The notes under the pieces: model-generated
Told to the model about the DNA's origin: nothing
Databases searched by the model: none
What the model saw: the letters and a program-made list of their open reading frames with translations, nothing else
Source of the DNA: Neobacillus sp. PS3-40
Lineage (GTDB): Bacteria; Bacillota; Bacilli; Bacillales; Cytobacillaceae
DNA length: 64,000 bases
Reading direction: 5' to 3'
Assembly: GCF_030915485.1 (NCBI RefSeq)
Contig: NZ_CP133266.1
Span: forward strand, 3,290,001 to 3,354,000
Translations under genes and position numbers: made by a program
Shown here: positions 9,093-17,496 of the stretch, in pieces
Numbering within the stretch: the first letter of the stretch is position 1
Layout: the number at the start of each line of letters is the position of its first letter

Positions 9093-9827
9093 ATGAAAGT
9101 AACGGTTATCGGATCTTGGGGTGGTTACCCGAAAAAAAATGGAGCAAGCTCAGGATATTTACTTGAACATAATGGATTTCAACTCTTAATTGATTGTGGG
9201 AGTGGAGTGCTTGCGAAGCTGCAAAATATCATCCAGCCTGAGGAGCTTGATGCTGTTCTCCTATCACATTACCATCCCGATCATATCGCTGATATTGGGG
9301 TTCTTCAGCATGCAAGACTCATCCAAGGTTTTTTAGGAAAAAATTTTCCAAGTCTTGTGATTTATGGACACCATTTTGATCAAGCTGAATTTACTAAATT
9401 ATCATTTAAGGAGGTAACAAAAGGGAAGGCATATATTCCAAATGAAATTCTTACAGTAGGCCCATTTCAGGTGTCTTTTTTAAAAACAAGCCATCCTGTT
9501 CCATGCTATGCCATGAGGATAGTGGCAGATGGAAAAGTGGTAGTCTATACGGCTGATAGTTCTTTTAAGGAAGAGTTTATCGAGTTTAGCAAAAATGCCG
9601 ATCTATTATTATGTGAATGCAATTTTTATGGTTATCAAAACGGGAAATCATCTGGACATATGAATAGCATCGAAGCCGGGAAGCTCGCGCAGCAAGCAGC
9701 TGTTAAACAATTAATTCTAACGCACTTGCCACATTATGGCGATTTGTCTGATTTAGTTAGTGAAGCTTCTAAAGAATATTCAGGTCCGATTAGACTTGCT
9801 GTGGAGTCTTTAGCGATATCACTTTGA
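9093..9827 (+). CDS. yhfI: Metallo-beta-lactamase fold hydrolase, YhfI-like
   Basis: 244 residues, the length of B. subtilis YhfI. The N-terminal metal site LSHYHPDHIADI (HxHxDH form, near residue 55-66) and the later VVYTADSS and LILTHLPHY motifs complete the ligands of the RNase Z-like metallo-beta-lactamase fold, so a Zn-dependent hydrolase is expected; the substrate is unknown. ATG 9093 follows GGAGGG by 7 nt; the longer frame upstream (from 8970) lacks a ribosome site. The next gene, lplJ, starts 16 bp downstream, and this pairing is conserved in B. subtilis. Confidence 0.85.
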   Translation: MKVTVIGSWGGYPKKNGASSGYLLEHNGFQLLIDCGSGVLAKLQNIIQPEELDAVLLSHYHPDHIADIGVLQHARLIQGFLGKNFPSLVIYGHHFDQAEFTKLSFKEVTKGKAYIPNEILTVGPFQVSFLKTSHPVPCYAMRIVADGKVVVYTADSSFKEEFIEFSKNADLLLCECNFYGYQNGKSSGHMNSIEAGKLAQQAAVKQLILTHLPHYGDLSDLVSEASKEYSGPIRLAVESLAISL

Positions 9828-9843
9828 AAAGGAGATAAGTAAA

Positions 9844-10833
9844 ATGTTATTTATAGACAATAAAGGGATTACTGATCCACAAATTAATTTAGCCATTGAG
9901 GAGTATGCTTTAAAAAACCTTGATATCAATGAAACGTATTTATTATTTTACATAAATAAACCATCCATTATTATCGGAAAAAATCAAAATACTATTGAAG
10001 AAATTGATACAGAATATGTTGAAAATAATGACATCGTTGTTGTTCGCCGACTTTCAGGTGGCGGGGCAGTATACCATGACCTTGGGAATTTAAATTTCAG
10101 CTTTATCACGAAAGATGATGGTGAAAGCTTTCATAACTTCCGTAAATTCACTGAACCTGTTATTAAGGCCTTGGGGAAATTAGGAGTAAATGCAGAATTA
10201 AGTGGTCGAAATGATATTTTGGCAGAAGGAAGAAAAATTTCCGGCAATGCACAATTTTCAACAAGAGGTCGGATGTTTAGTCATGGGACGCTTTTATTTG
10301 ACTCAGAAGTGGATAGTATTGTTTCTGCTTTAAAGGTTAAAAAGGATAAGATTGAATCAAAAGGAATTAAATCAATCCGTAGCAGGGTTGCCAATATTTC
10401 TGAATTTCTAACAAATAAAATTGATATTGAAGAATTTCGTATGTTGTTATTACAAAATATTTTCGAAGGAACTGACGAAATTACTGAATATGTTTTGACA
10501 GAAGAAGATTGGGAGAAAATCCATCAACTTTCAAAGGAAAGATATCAGAGCTGGGAATGGAACTACGGAAAATCACCTAAATTTAATCTACAACATTCAC
10601 ACCGCTTCCCTGTAGGCCAAATTGATGTGAGGCTTGAAGTAAATAAAGGTATTATTGAAAATTGTAAAATTTTCGGAGATTTTTTTGGTGTTGGTGATGT
10701 TAGCGAAATTGAAGAGAAGCTTAAAAATACTCGCTATGAAAAAAGTGAAATCGAATCTGCCCTTTCAGATATTGAGATCCCACACTATTTTGGAAACGTA
10801 ACCAAGGATGAATTCATCAACCTGATTTATTAA
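9844..10833 (+). CDS. lplJ: Lipoate-protein ligase
   Basis: 329 residues. Adenylates lipoate (or octanoate) and transfers it to lipoyl domains such as GcvH and 2-oxoacid dehydrogenase E2 subunits. The lipoate-binding loop RRLSGGGAVYHDLGNLNFSF (near residues 68-87) and the catalytic Lys segment GRKISGNAQF (near 132) are present, and the C-terminal accessory domain is full length. AAAGGAG lies just before the ATG. It is in an operon with yhfI and ends in the terminator at 10875. This is the scavenging enzyme; LipM/LipL genes are not in the window. Confidence 0.93.
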   Translation: MLFIDNKGITDPQINLAIEEYALKNLDINETYLLFYINKPSIIIGKNQNTIEEIDTEYVENNDIVVVRRLSGGGAVYHDLGNLNFSFITKDDGESFHNFRKFTEPVIKALGKLGVNAELSGRNDILAEGRKISGNAQFSTRGRMFSHGTLLFDSEVDSIVSALKVKKDKIESKGIKSIRSRVANISEFLTNKIDIEEFRMLLLQNIFEGTDEITEYVLTEEDWEKIHQLSKERYQSWEWNYGKSPKFNLQHSHRFPVGQIDVRLEVNKGIIENCKIFGDFFGVGDVSEIEEKLKNTRYEKSEIESALSDIEIPHYFGNVTKDEFINLIY

Positions 10834-10874
10834 TTTGCATACTGCCTTAAAAAAAGCCGTAATAGAAGGAAATG

Positions 10875-10900
10875 AACATGGTGCTCTGCCATGTTTTTTC
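10875..10900 (+). terminator. Terminator of yhfI-lplJ
   Basis: AACATGG / CCATGTT hairpin followed by TTTTTTC. Confidence 0.9.
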
Positions 10901-11023
10901 TTATTGTTAAAATATAATTATAAAATAGTAACCTGTTGTTTTTATTCCCAAAAAACAGAAAATTTGCTAAAATGTATTTTTAAATGGGGTATCTGACCGA
11001 ATGGAGCACTGGGAGGGCAAGAC

Positions 11024-11749
11024 ATGGAGAACATTGCAGTAGGAAAAGAATTATCTGAACTAAAAAAGGGGCTTCAAGCCGGGATGAGCATTGGCATTGG
11101 TTATTTTCCAATAGCCTTGACATTTGGGCTTCTGGCCAAGACTTCAGGCCTTTCTATTTATGAAACGATCCTCATGAGTCTACTTGTTTTTGCTGGAGCA
11201 TCCCAGTACATATCCTTAAGCTTGATTGCTTTTGGAACAGGGATATTTGAAATTATCTTAACAACGTTTATTGTGAATATTCGGCACTTTCTTATGTCTA
11301 CATCATTGAATGAAAAGTGTGAAGACGATCATCTTACAAATAAGCTAATTTATTCTTTCGGCATTACAGATGAAACATTTTCTGTTGCAGCGACGAAAGA
11401 AGGAACCGTCACGACTGGCTTTATGTTCGGATTGGTTTCGGTAGCGTATTCAAGTTGGGTTGTTTTTTCTGGTATTGGCCATCTGATCGGAGCAAGTCTT
11501 CCGCAAACATTACAAGAGAGTATGGGGGTAGCTCTGTATGCAATGTTTATTGGGCTTTTAGTTCCATCTATGAAAAAAAGTATGAAAGTTGTTTTTTTGG
11601 CTTCTCTTTCAGCTATTTTTAATTGTATTTTTACATTCGGAAATTTGTTGGCTCCCGGTTGGGCTATCGTTTTGGCAACCATTTTGTCTGCCGTCATTAT
11701 CGAAGTTGTCGAAGTAGTTAAGAAAAGGCATAAGGGGGGTTCATTATGA
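11024..11749 (+). CDS. azlC: AzlC family branched-chain amino acid exporter subunit
   Basis: 241 residues, largely hydrophobic with about six to seven membrane segments. The N-terminal GLQAGMSIGIGYFPIALTFG and the FAGASQYISLSL segment are the AzlC signature. AzlC and AzlD together export branched-chain amino acids (AzlC mutants are linked to azaleucine resistance in B. subtilis). The ATG follows GGGAGGG. It overlaps azlD by 4 bases (ATGA), as expected for obligate partners. No lrpC/azlB-type regulator is adjacent here, unlike the B. subtilis azlBCD operon. Confidence 0.9.
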   Translation: MENIAVGKELSELKKGLQAGMSIGIGYFPIALTFGLLAKTSGLSIYETILMSLLVFAGASQYISLSLIAFGTGIFEIILTTFIVNIRHFLMSTSLNEKCEDDHLTNKLIYSFGITDETFSVAATKEGTVTTGFMFGLVSVAYSSWVVFSGIGHLIGASLPQTLQESMGVALYAMFIGLLVPSMKKSMKVVFLASLSAIFNCIFTFGNLLAPGWAIVLATILSAVIIEVVEVVKKRHKGGSL

Positions 11750-12054
11750 GGAATGAAATTGTCTTAATGATTGTTGGTATGGGCTTGGTTACCTATATTC
11801 CCCGAATGCTACCATTTGTTCTTTTTAAAGGGAAAGAACTACCACCTTTTATCCAAGGCATTTTAAAAAATGTTCCATATGCTACACTGGGCGCTTTAAT
11901 TTTCCCAGGTATTTTATTAATCCAAAAGGGGGATATTTGGTACGGTATAGTAGGAGCTGCAACTGCATTTATTACCGCCTTCCTGGGCGCAAATGTCATC
12001 GTTGTTGTTCTTGGATCTATTGCTGCTCTTGCAGTCTACTCCTATTTAATGTAA
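11746..12054 (+). CDS. azlD: AzlD family branched-chain amino acid exporter subunit
   Basis: 102 residues with three to four membrane segments; short partner of AzlC. The motif GLVTYIPRMLPFVLF near residue 12 and the central LKNVPYATLGALIFPGIL are typical of AzlD. It starts within the azlC stop codon context (ATGA) with AAGGGGGG as ribosome site inside azlC, so translation is probably coupled. An intrinsic terminator begins at the stop codon. Confidence 0.9.
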   Translation: MRNEIVLMIVGMGLVTYIPRMLPFVLFKGKELPPFIQGILKNVPYATLGALIFPGILLIQKGDIWYGIVGAATAFITAFLGANVIVVVLGSIAALAVYSYLM

Positions 12055-12079
12055 GTTGGTCAATTGGCCGACTTTTTTT
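12054..12079 (+). terminator. Terminator of azlCD
   Basis: AGTTGGTC / GGCCGACT stem, AATT loop, T7 tail. Confidence 0.85.
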
Positions 12080-12119
12080 GCTTATAAGAAAGCATCTTTG
12101 TTAACGCACTGAAGTAAGT

Positions 12120-12226
12120 AACTATCGTTGATAAATAAGCAGCCCAATCGCGTAAGTGCAACAAGGCAATCGCCGGCGCGAGCAGCCCAGTTCCTCAAAC
12201 GACTGTCGGGGCTAAACAGGGTGCTT
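12120..12226 (-). repeat. Degenerate dispersed repeat with ACCCTGTTTAG border
   Basis: On the minus strand it begins CACCCTGTTTAGCCC and later has TTGCC...CGCGATTGG. A related block (TACCCTGTTTAGTCC ... TTGCCGTTGAC...GCGCATTGG) lies at 44885-44971 on the same strand. An open frame across it (12128-12313) has no ribosome site and is not called. Confidence 0.35.
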
Positions 12227-12326
12227 GAACTTTTCTTAATAGCAAAATTTCTAGTTTCTGTTCTAAATACTTACTTTTTAACTAAACTAAGTATAGAGAG
12301 AGGCTGTACATAAAGGAGGACAAAAT

Positions 12327-13607
12327 ATGGCTCGGAAAATAGGAATTTATGCTGTTTTGGCCTATGTGATATATGCATTATTTTTTTATTGGTATTTATT
12401 CTATTTTGCTGATATGAAGCTCCCATTTGAATATCAAGGTACAAAGGCGGACCCAGCAACGTTTTTAAATGGCAGGGAGCTTATGCTAAGTGAGGAGTAT
12501 TCAAAGATAAGGAACCTATTATTTTTCATATCCACACCGTTCGAATGGCTTTTTTATTTTCTTATTTTATTGTTTGGCCTTTCAAAGGCATTCAAACGTT
12601 GGTCTGAAAGCTCATCAAAATACAAATTAGGTCAGACTGCTATCTACCTAATTTGGCTCTCGTTCTTTTCCTTTCTTGCCACATTTCCAATAAGCTATAT
12701 AGGATATTCCCTATCCAAGACATATAACATTTCCACGCAAACATTTCCGTCATGGATGAAGGACGAATTGATTGATTTTTGGCTTAATTATGGAACTATG
12801 CTACTCATTGTTTCAGTTTTATATTGGTTGATGAAAAAGAGTAATAAACGCTGGTGGCTGTATGCATGGCTACTATCTATTCCATTTACCTTATTCATGA
12901 CGTTTCTTCAGCCTGTTGTCATTGATCCGCTATACAATGATTTTTATCCATTAAAAAACAAGGTATTGGAAACGGAAATTTTAACAATGGCCAACAAGGC
13001 GCATATTCCTGCGAAGCATGTGTTTGAAGTTAATATGGCAGAAAAAACGAATTCCTTAAATGCCTATGTGACGGGTATTGGATCTAATGCGAGAATTGTT
13101 CTCTGGGATACCACATTAAATCGACTATCAGATAAGCAAATTTTATTCATAATGGCCCATGAAATGTGTCATTATGTTGAGAAGCATATATATTTTGGAA
13201 TAGCAGGGTATTTACTATTATCGTTACTTGGTTTTTATATTACCTCTAGGCTCATGGATTGGATGATCAAGAAGTGGGGGAAAGAGCTGAAAATACCAGA
13301 AATGAAGGATATTCGATCAGTGCCGTTGTTCCTTATGATTATTTCTATGCTAATGTTTGCTGTAAGCCCATTAACAAATCTTGGCTCACGATATGAAGAA
13401 ACAAGGGCTGATCGATATGCGATTAATTTAACAAAAAATCCTAAAGAAGCCATCACATCTTTTCAAGAACTGACCCGTTCAGGATTAAGCCAAGTAAATC
13501 CACCATTGCTTGTGAAAATTTTTCGGTACGATCATCCGACGATGCTTGACCGTATTTCGATGCTTGAGGAATATGAAGTAAAGCACCGCACTCAATTGAA
13601 TAAATGA
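12327..13607 (+). CDS. M48 family (Ste24/HtpX-type) zinc metallopeptidase, YhfN-like
   Basis: 426 residues, integral membrane protease. An N-terminal membrane helix (7-25) and several further helices precede the M48 catalytic domain. The zinc motif HEMCH is at residues 278-282, followed by another helix and the downstream ligand segment RYEETRADRYA near 355. The architecture matches CAAX prenyl protease 1-like proteins such as B. subtilis YhfN, which sits in the same neighbourhood. Likely role: membrane protein quality control or peptide cleavage; natural substrate unknown. AAAGGAGG precedes the ATG, and its own terminator follows. Confidence 0.88.
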   Translation: MARKIGIYAVLAYVIYALFFYWYLFYFADMKLPFEYQGTKADPATFLNGRELMLSEEYSKIRNLLFFISTPFEWLFYFLILLFGLSKAFKRWSESSSKYKLGQTAIYLIWLSFFSFLATFPISYIGYSLSKTYNISTQTFPSWMKDELIDFWLNYGTMLLIVSVLYWLMKKSNKRWWLYAWLLSIPFTLFMTFLQPVVIDPLYNDFYPLKNKVLETEILTMANKAHIPAKHVFEVNMAEKTNSLNAYVTGIGSNARIVLWDTTLNRLSDKQILFIMAHEMCHYVEKHIYFGIAGYLLLSLLGFYITSRLMDWMIKKWGKELKIPEMKDIRSVPLFLMIISMLMFAVSPLTNLGSRYEETRADRYAINLTKNPKEAITSFQELTRSGLSQVNPPLLVKIFRYDHPTMLDRISMLEEYEVKHRTQLNK

Positions 13608-13617
13608 CTCATAATTG

Positions 13618-13652
13618 GGTCAAAGACATATCCATCATGTCTTTGGCCTTTT
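13618..13652 (+). terminator. Terminator of the M48 peptidase gene
   Basis: GG(T)CAAAGACAT / ATGTCTTTGGCC hairpin with TTTT tail. Confidence 0.75.
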
Positions 13653-13699
13653 AATCTTTCATTTGAAGTCTATGTTAATACGATATAATTTCCTTTACG

Positions 13700-13725
13700 A
13701 AAAAAAAAACCGTCCACTGGACGGT
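13700..13725 (-). terminator. Terminator of the IDEAL-domain gene
   Basis: ACCGTCC / GGACGGT with a 3-nt loop and T9 on the minus strand. Confidence 0.9.
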
Positions 13726-13739
13726 AAATGGGAGGTTTG

Positions 13740-13976
13740 TTATGTCCCAAATTGCTTGTTAAGTTTGTTCAGTTGCCCGGATAAACTCAGAAACCCTTGT
13801 TTATCCCGTTGATCAAGAGCCTCATCGATTTTCTTTACTAACTTTTGCTTTTCCGTCGTTAATTGAATTTCTAACAATAATATTTCAATATATAGATCCT
13901 GGACAAAATTCTTCTTCTCTTGACTGCTGTTCATGGCGCTTAACTTCATTAGTTCAGTGTATGATTTTTCATTCAT
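13740..13976 (-). CDS. IDEAL-domain small protein
   Basis: 78 residues, all helical in character. The region about 22-65 (FVQDLYIEILLLEIQL, KQKLVKKIDEALDQRDKQGFL, LSGQLNKL) matches the short IDEAL domain, common in Bacillaceae and also fused to other small regulatory proteins. Function unknown; possibly protein-protein interaction. ATG 13976 chosen because GCAGAGGTG lies 5-6 nt upstream. It is divergent from comK across about 150 bp, so the two may share regulation, but I see no shared operator. Confidence 0.75.
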   Translation of the reverse strand: MNEKSYTELMKLSAMNSSQEKKNFVQDLYIEILLLEIQLTTEKQKLVKKIDEALDQRDKQGFLSLSGQLNKLNKQFGT

Positions 13977-14090
13977 GAAAATCACCTCTGCTGCTTTTTT
14001 ATATTATATGGAGTTTTTCTAATAAAATCAATAAATATTTAAAATTTTCTGATAAAATTTACAAAGTGATAAATTTTGGAATAAAAGTGA

Positions 14091-14096
14091 TATAAT
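14091..14096 (+). promoter_or_regulatory. Candidate -10 box of comK
   Basis: Perfect TATAAT 29 bp before TTG 14125. The 60 bp upstream are rich in A and T tracts of the kind ComK binds for autoactivation, but I cannot define the boxes. No good -35 is visible, as expected of an activator-dependent promoter. Confidence 0.45.
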
Positions 14097-14124
14097 GGAC
14101 AAAAAGGCTTGGGGGGTTGAAAAA

Positions 14125-14694
14125 TTGAATAAAAACCAGATAGAAGAATATGAAATAAGTCCATATACAATGTATATTAGGCCCTTGCTATATGGCAGCA
14201 AATTGTATTCGCAAATAATTGAAGTAGAGGATGAGTTTACATCACCCTTTAAGCCGATTGAAATTATCAAAAAGAGTTGTGAATACTTTTCGAGCAGCTT
14301 TGAAGGCAGAAAAAATGGAACTAAGCAATTAATTGGTATTACTCACAAAGTGCCTATTGCAATTGATCCAACAAATTTTATTTATTTCTTTCCAACTACA
14401 TCACCTAGTCGCTCAGAGTGTATATGGGTTTCCCATGAACATGTGTTGAATTATCGCAGAGTTGCTTCAGATCAAACAGAAGTCACATTTCAAAACAAAC
14501 AATCCTACAACTTTCAAATTTCGTATAGTTCATTTGAGAACCAACTATTAAGAACAGCTTTATTAAGAACAAAACTGATGCAACGAATTGGGCAGACAGA
14601 GAGGAAATCCTTCTATTTAATGAGCAGGCCTAAATTGATGGAAGCCTCGGAAAAGACTCATGAATATGGGCAAAACCCTTCTTCTAAGCAATAG
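14125..14694 (+). CDS. comK: Competence transcription factor ComK
   Basis: 189 residues (B. subtilis 192). Master activator of late competence genes: binds K-boxes (AAAA-N5-TTTT) and switches on DNA uptake and recombination genes. The core matches ComK: KSCEYFSSSFEGRKNGTKQL, HKVPIAIDPTNFIYFFPT, CIWVSHEHV, SYSSFENQLLRTALLRTK. The gene is intact with no frameshift. I favour TTG 14125 as start because GGGGGG lies just before it; the ATG at 14095 overlaps a perfect TATAAT (14091-14096). The N-terminus is diverged from B. subtilis. The 3' end abuts the convergent yhjD with one base between stops. Confidence 0.9.
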   Translation: MNKNQIEEYEISPYTMYIRPLLYGSKLYSQIIEVEDEFTSPFKPIEIIKKSCEYFSSSFEGRKNGTKQLIGITHKVPIAIDPTNFIYFFPTTSPSRSECIWVSHEHVLNYRRVASDQTEVTFQNKQSYNFQISYSSFENQLLRTALLRTKLMQRIGQTERKSFYLMSRPKLMEASEKTHEYGQNPSSKQ

Positions 14695-14695
14695 A

Positions 14696-15067
14696 TTATT
14701 CTTGACGGGACCGGTGTTCTTTTGAAAAATAAAACTCCATTAATTCTTGAACTTTATTTCGAATACGTGGATTAAAGTAATTATGGTATTCTTCATACCC
14801 TTTATATAAAAACAAATACATCGTAAAGGCATCGTCCCGTTTTGTTTGAGTGACTTGAAGCTTATTTCTCTTCATATATTGCTTAGCAACAGCTAATTCC
14901 CTCTGAATGATCTTCATTGTTTCCTCAATTAGGTCCGTATAAGGCTTTTTTAATTTAAATGGGCTATTTTCCACAACCACAAGGTCACGGTTCAAAACAA
15001 TTAATACCATAGGTAAGTAAATAGCTTTCTCCATGATATTCCGGTCTTCTTCTGGAATTCTAGTCAT
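14696..15067 (-). CDS. yhjD: YhjD-like conserved protein
   Basis: 123 residues, helical, basic; starts MTRIPEEDRNIMEKAIYLPMVLIVLNRD. No catalytic motif is visible and the function is unknown. It resembles B. subtilis YhjD in length, and in B. subtilis yhjD lies close to a signal peptidase gene (sipV), as here. The stop codon lies one base from the comK stop on the other strand with no terminator between them, so the two mRNAs probably overlap at their 3' ends. AAAGGAGTTCG precedes the start. Confidence 0.65.
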   Translation of the reverse strand: MTRIPEEDRNIMEKAIYLPMVLIVLNRDLVVVENSPFKLKKPYTDLIEETMKIIQRELAVAKQYMKRNKLQVTQTKRDDAFTMYLFLYKGYEEYHNYFNPRIRNKVQELMEFYFSKEHRSRQE

Positions 15068-15252
15068 TAGCGTAAACGAACTCCTTTGATTAAAATAGAA
15101 CTTATGTTCGTAAATATAATACAGAAAAAAGGAAGAAAAGGCAATGTTTTTCTAAGCTTTCTCAAATCCAAGAAAGTTCTCTAAAAGAGAAGGGAATTTA
15201 CTTCGAATGACGAAATAATATATATATGAAGGACTATGAGAGGTGGGATTGG

Positions 15253-17235
15253 ATGGAAGTGAAAAGAGGCATTGGGGCCAAGGATTTATATCAACTGAAA
15301 TCAGTTGCGGATCCACAAATATCTCCAGGAGGAAATACATTTGTATATGTCCAAACGGTAATTGATAAGGAATCTAACGAATATTATTCCCATATTTTTT
15401 ATTCTAGTTTAAATAATTGTGATAAACCTGTTCAATGGACATTTGGCCAGAGTAAAAACAGTTCACCTAGATGGTCACCAGATGGAACAAAGCTTGCATT
15501 TGCATCGAATCGAAGTGGCAAAAATCAAATTTATCTATTAGACCTTCAAGGTGGGGAAGCGAGGCAGATTACTTTCCTGCAAAATGGCGCTAGTAATCCG
15601 GTTTGGTCACCTGATGGTAAAAGAATAGCTTTTAACACCACTTTAAATACAGGAATAACAGTGTTTGATAAGGTAGAAGAAACAAAGGTGGATAACCTTT
15701 TACCACTTGAAGTAACCAGAATGAAATATAAATTAAATTCAGATGGGTTCTGGAAAGGAACCTATAACCAAATTGCTGTAGTGGATGTGAACAGTAGAGA
15801 GCTAATCCAACTGACCGAAGGAGATAATGATTATTATCTATATTCATGGTCACCAAATGGAGAAAATATTGCCATTGGAGCAGATTTAACCAAAGATATA
15901 GATCACTCATTTTCACTTGATGTATACCTTTTGAATGTTGAAACGAAGGTGTTATCCCGCGTAACGGATTCGGGGTATTTTGGAAATGTTACATGGTCAC
16001 CTGATGGGAAATATCTTGGAATGCTAGGTCATAAGCAAGAATATTACAATGCTACATTGACGAAAATTTGGCTTTATCAATTAGATAAAAAGGAATTACA
16101 TTGTTTTACAGAAAACTGGGAAGTATCTATTGGTGATTATTCAATTGGTGATTTCCAACAGGGTGCTAAAACCCCAGGAATTCTGTGGACATATGATAGT
16201 AAAGGTTTTTATTTTTTAGCAACAGACAATGGAAATACAGATGTGTATTATGGAAATTTAAATGGAGCAATAGAACCAGTTCTGAACGAGGAGCAACATG
16301 TATATGGGCTCACTCTTGATAAGGAAAGTGGCAGGATAATTGCAGCCATTAGTATGCCAACAGAAATAGGTGACTTTTATTTGTTGTCATCAGATAATGG
16401 GAATTTAGACCGGCTTACAAATGTTAATCAAGAGTATTTAAAGAAAATTAGTTTGTCAAAACCGGAAGCAATTGAATTCACAGGTGCTAATGGTTGGAGA
16501 ATACATGGCTGGCTAATGAAACCTATTGGATTTGAAAAGGGCAAGAAATATCCATTGGTTTTTGAGATACATGGTGGACCACATATGATGTATGGAAATA
16601 CATATATGAATGAATTCCAAATTCTGGCTGCACAGGGATATGTGGTCTTATACGTTAATCCAAGAGGTAGCCATGGTTATGGTCAGGAATTCGTGAACTC
16701 CGTTAGAGGAGATTATGGTGGAAATGATTATCAGGATTTAATGCTTGCTGTTGATTATGTTTTAGAAAACATTGATTTTATTGATGAAAAAAGGCTTGGA
16801 GTAACAGGAGGAAGCTATGGTGGCTTTATGACAAACTGGATTGTGGGACAGACAAACCGGTTTAAAGCAGCTGTAACCCAGCGTTCCATTTCAAATTGGA
16901 TCAGTTTTTATGGCGTCAGTGATATTGGCTATTATTTCACTGAATGGCAGATTGAATCCGATTTAAATGATATTCAAAAATTATGGAAACATTCTCCACT
17001 TGCATACACCAAAAATGTTGAGACGCCTCTGTTAATTTTACACAGTGAAAAGGACTATCGATGCCCCATTGAGCAAGCAGAGCAACTATTTATTTCGTTA
17101 AAAAGATTAGGGAAAAAGACAAAATTCATTCGCTTTCCTGAAGAAAACCATGAATTATCAAGAAGTGGGAAACCAGAACTTCGTGTAGCACGTTTGGATT
17201 ATATCGTCGACTGGTTTAATGAATATCTAAAATAA
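15253..17235 (+). CDS. S9 family prolyl oligopeptidase/acylaminoacyl peptidase
   Basis: 660 residues. Residues about 1-400 form a beta-propeller with WD40-like/TolB repeats (WSPDGTKLAFAS, WSPDGKRIAFNT, WSPDGKYLGMLG), and about 410-660 an alpha/beta hydrolase domain. Catalytic triad: Ser521 (GGSYGGF), Asp601 (HSEKDYRCP) and His633 (EENHE). The family removes N-terminal acyl-amino acids or dipeptides from peptides; YuxL of B. subtilis is a relative. No signal peptide, so cytoplasmic. ATG 15253 is preferred over an upstream ATG because GAGAGGTGGG lies just before it. Monocistronic. Confidence 0.9.
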   Translation: MEVKRGIGAKDLYQLKSVADPQISPGGNTFVYVQTVIDKESNEYYSHIFYSSLNNCDKPVQWTFGQSKNSSPRWSPDGTKLAFASNRSGKNQIYLLDLQGGEARQITFLQNGASNPVWSPDGKRIAFNTTLNTGITVFDKVEETKVDNLLPLEVTRMKYKLNSDGFWKGTYNQIAVVDVNSRELIQLTEGDNDYYLYSWSPNGENIAIGADLTKDIDHSFSLDVYLLNVETKVLSRVTDSGYFGNVTWSPDGKYLGMLGHKQEYYNATLTKIWLYQLDKKELHCFTENWEVSIGDYSIGDFQQGAKTPGILWTYDSKGFYFLATDNGNTDVYYGNLNGAIEPVLNEEQHVYGLTLDKESGRIIAAISMPTEIGDFYLLSSDNGNLDRLTNVNQEYLKKISLSKPEAIEFTGANGWRIHGWLMKPIGFEKGKKYPLVFEIHGGPHMMYGNTYMNEFQILAAQGYVVLYVNPRGSHGYGQEFVNSVRGDYGGNDYQDLMLAVDYVLENIDFIDEKRLGVTGGSYGGFMTNWIVGQTNRFKAAVTQRSISNWISFYGVSDIGYYFTEWQIESDLNDIQKLWKHSPLAYTKNVETPLLILHSEKDYRCPIEQAEQLFISLKRLGKKTKFIRFPEENHELSRSGKPELRVARLDYIVDWFNEYLK

Positions 17236-17242
17236 TTATCCC

Positions 17243-17270
17243 AAAACCGCTAAAAGCTAGCGGTTTTTTG
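17243..17270 (+). terminator. Terminator of the S9 peptidase gene
   Basis: AACCGCTA / TAGCGGTT hairpin with T6. The rest of the gap up to 17496 shows nothing further I can name. Confidence 0.9.
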
Positions 17271-17496
17271 TTTGGATTAGATGGTATCTCGTGTCTAGGT
17301 TCCAACCAGATGAAAGAAACAACAATACTTAAAAATCTTCTGAAAACTATTTCCATACTTGGGTTTGGTAAAAGTTCCTGAATGTTTTTTTGCGGAATTG
17401 AAGCTTGAGGGAAGGGGAAATTAATAAAAGAAGAAACTAAATTTTATAAAATACTGTCTAATATAAGTAAAATAAAAGATGGATGGATGATCGAAA

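Noticed and set aside
10834-11023. Riboswitch or T-box leader before azlC
   Set aside because: Only the lplJ terminator is seen; no T-box motif (for example TGGNACCGCG) or aptamer core.
12128-12313. 61-codon open frame after azlD
   Set aside because: No ribosome site, unusual Arg/Ala-rich composition and location over a degenerate dispersed repeat.
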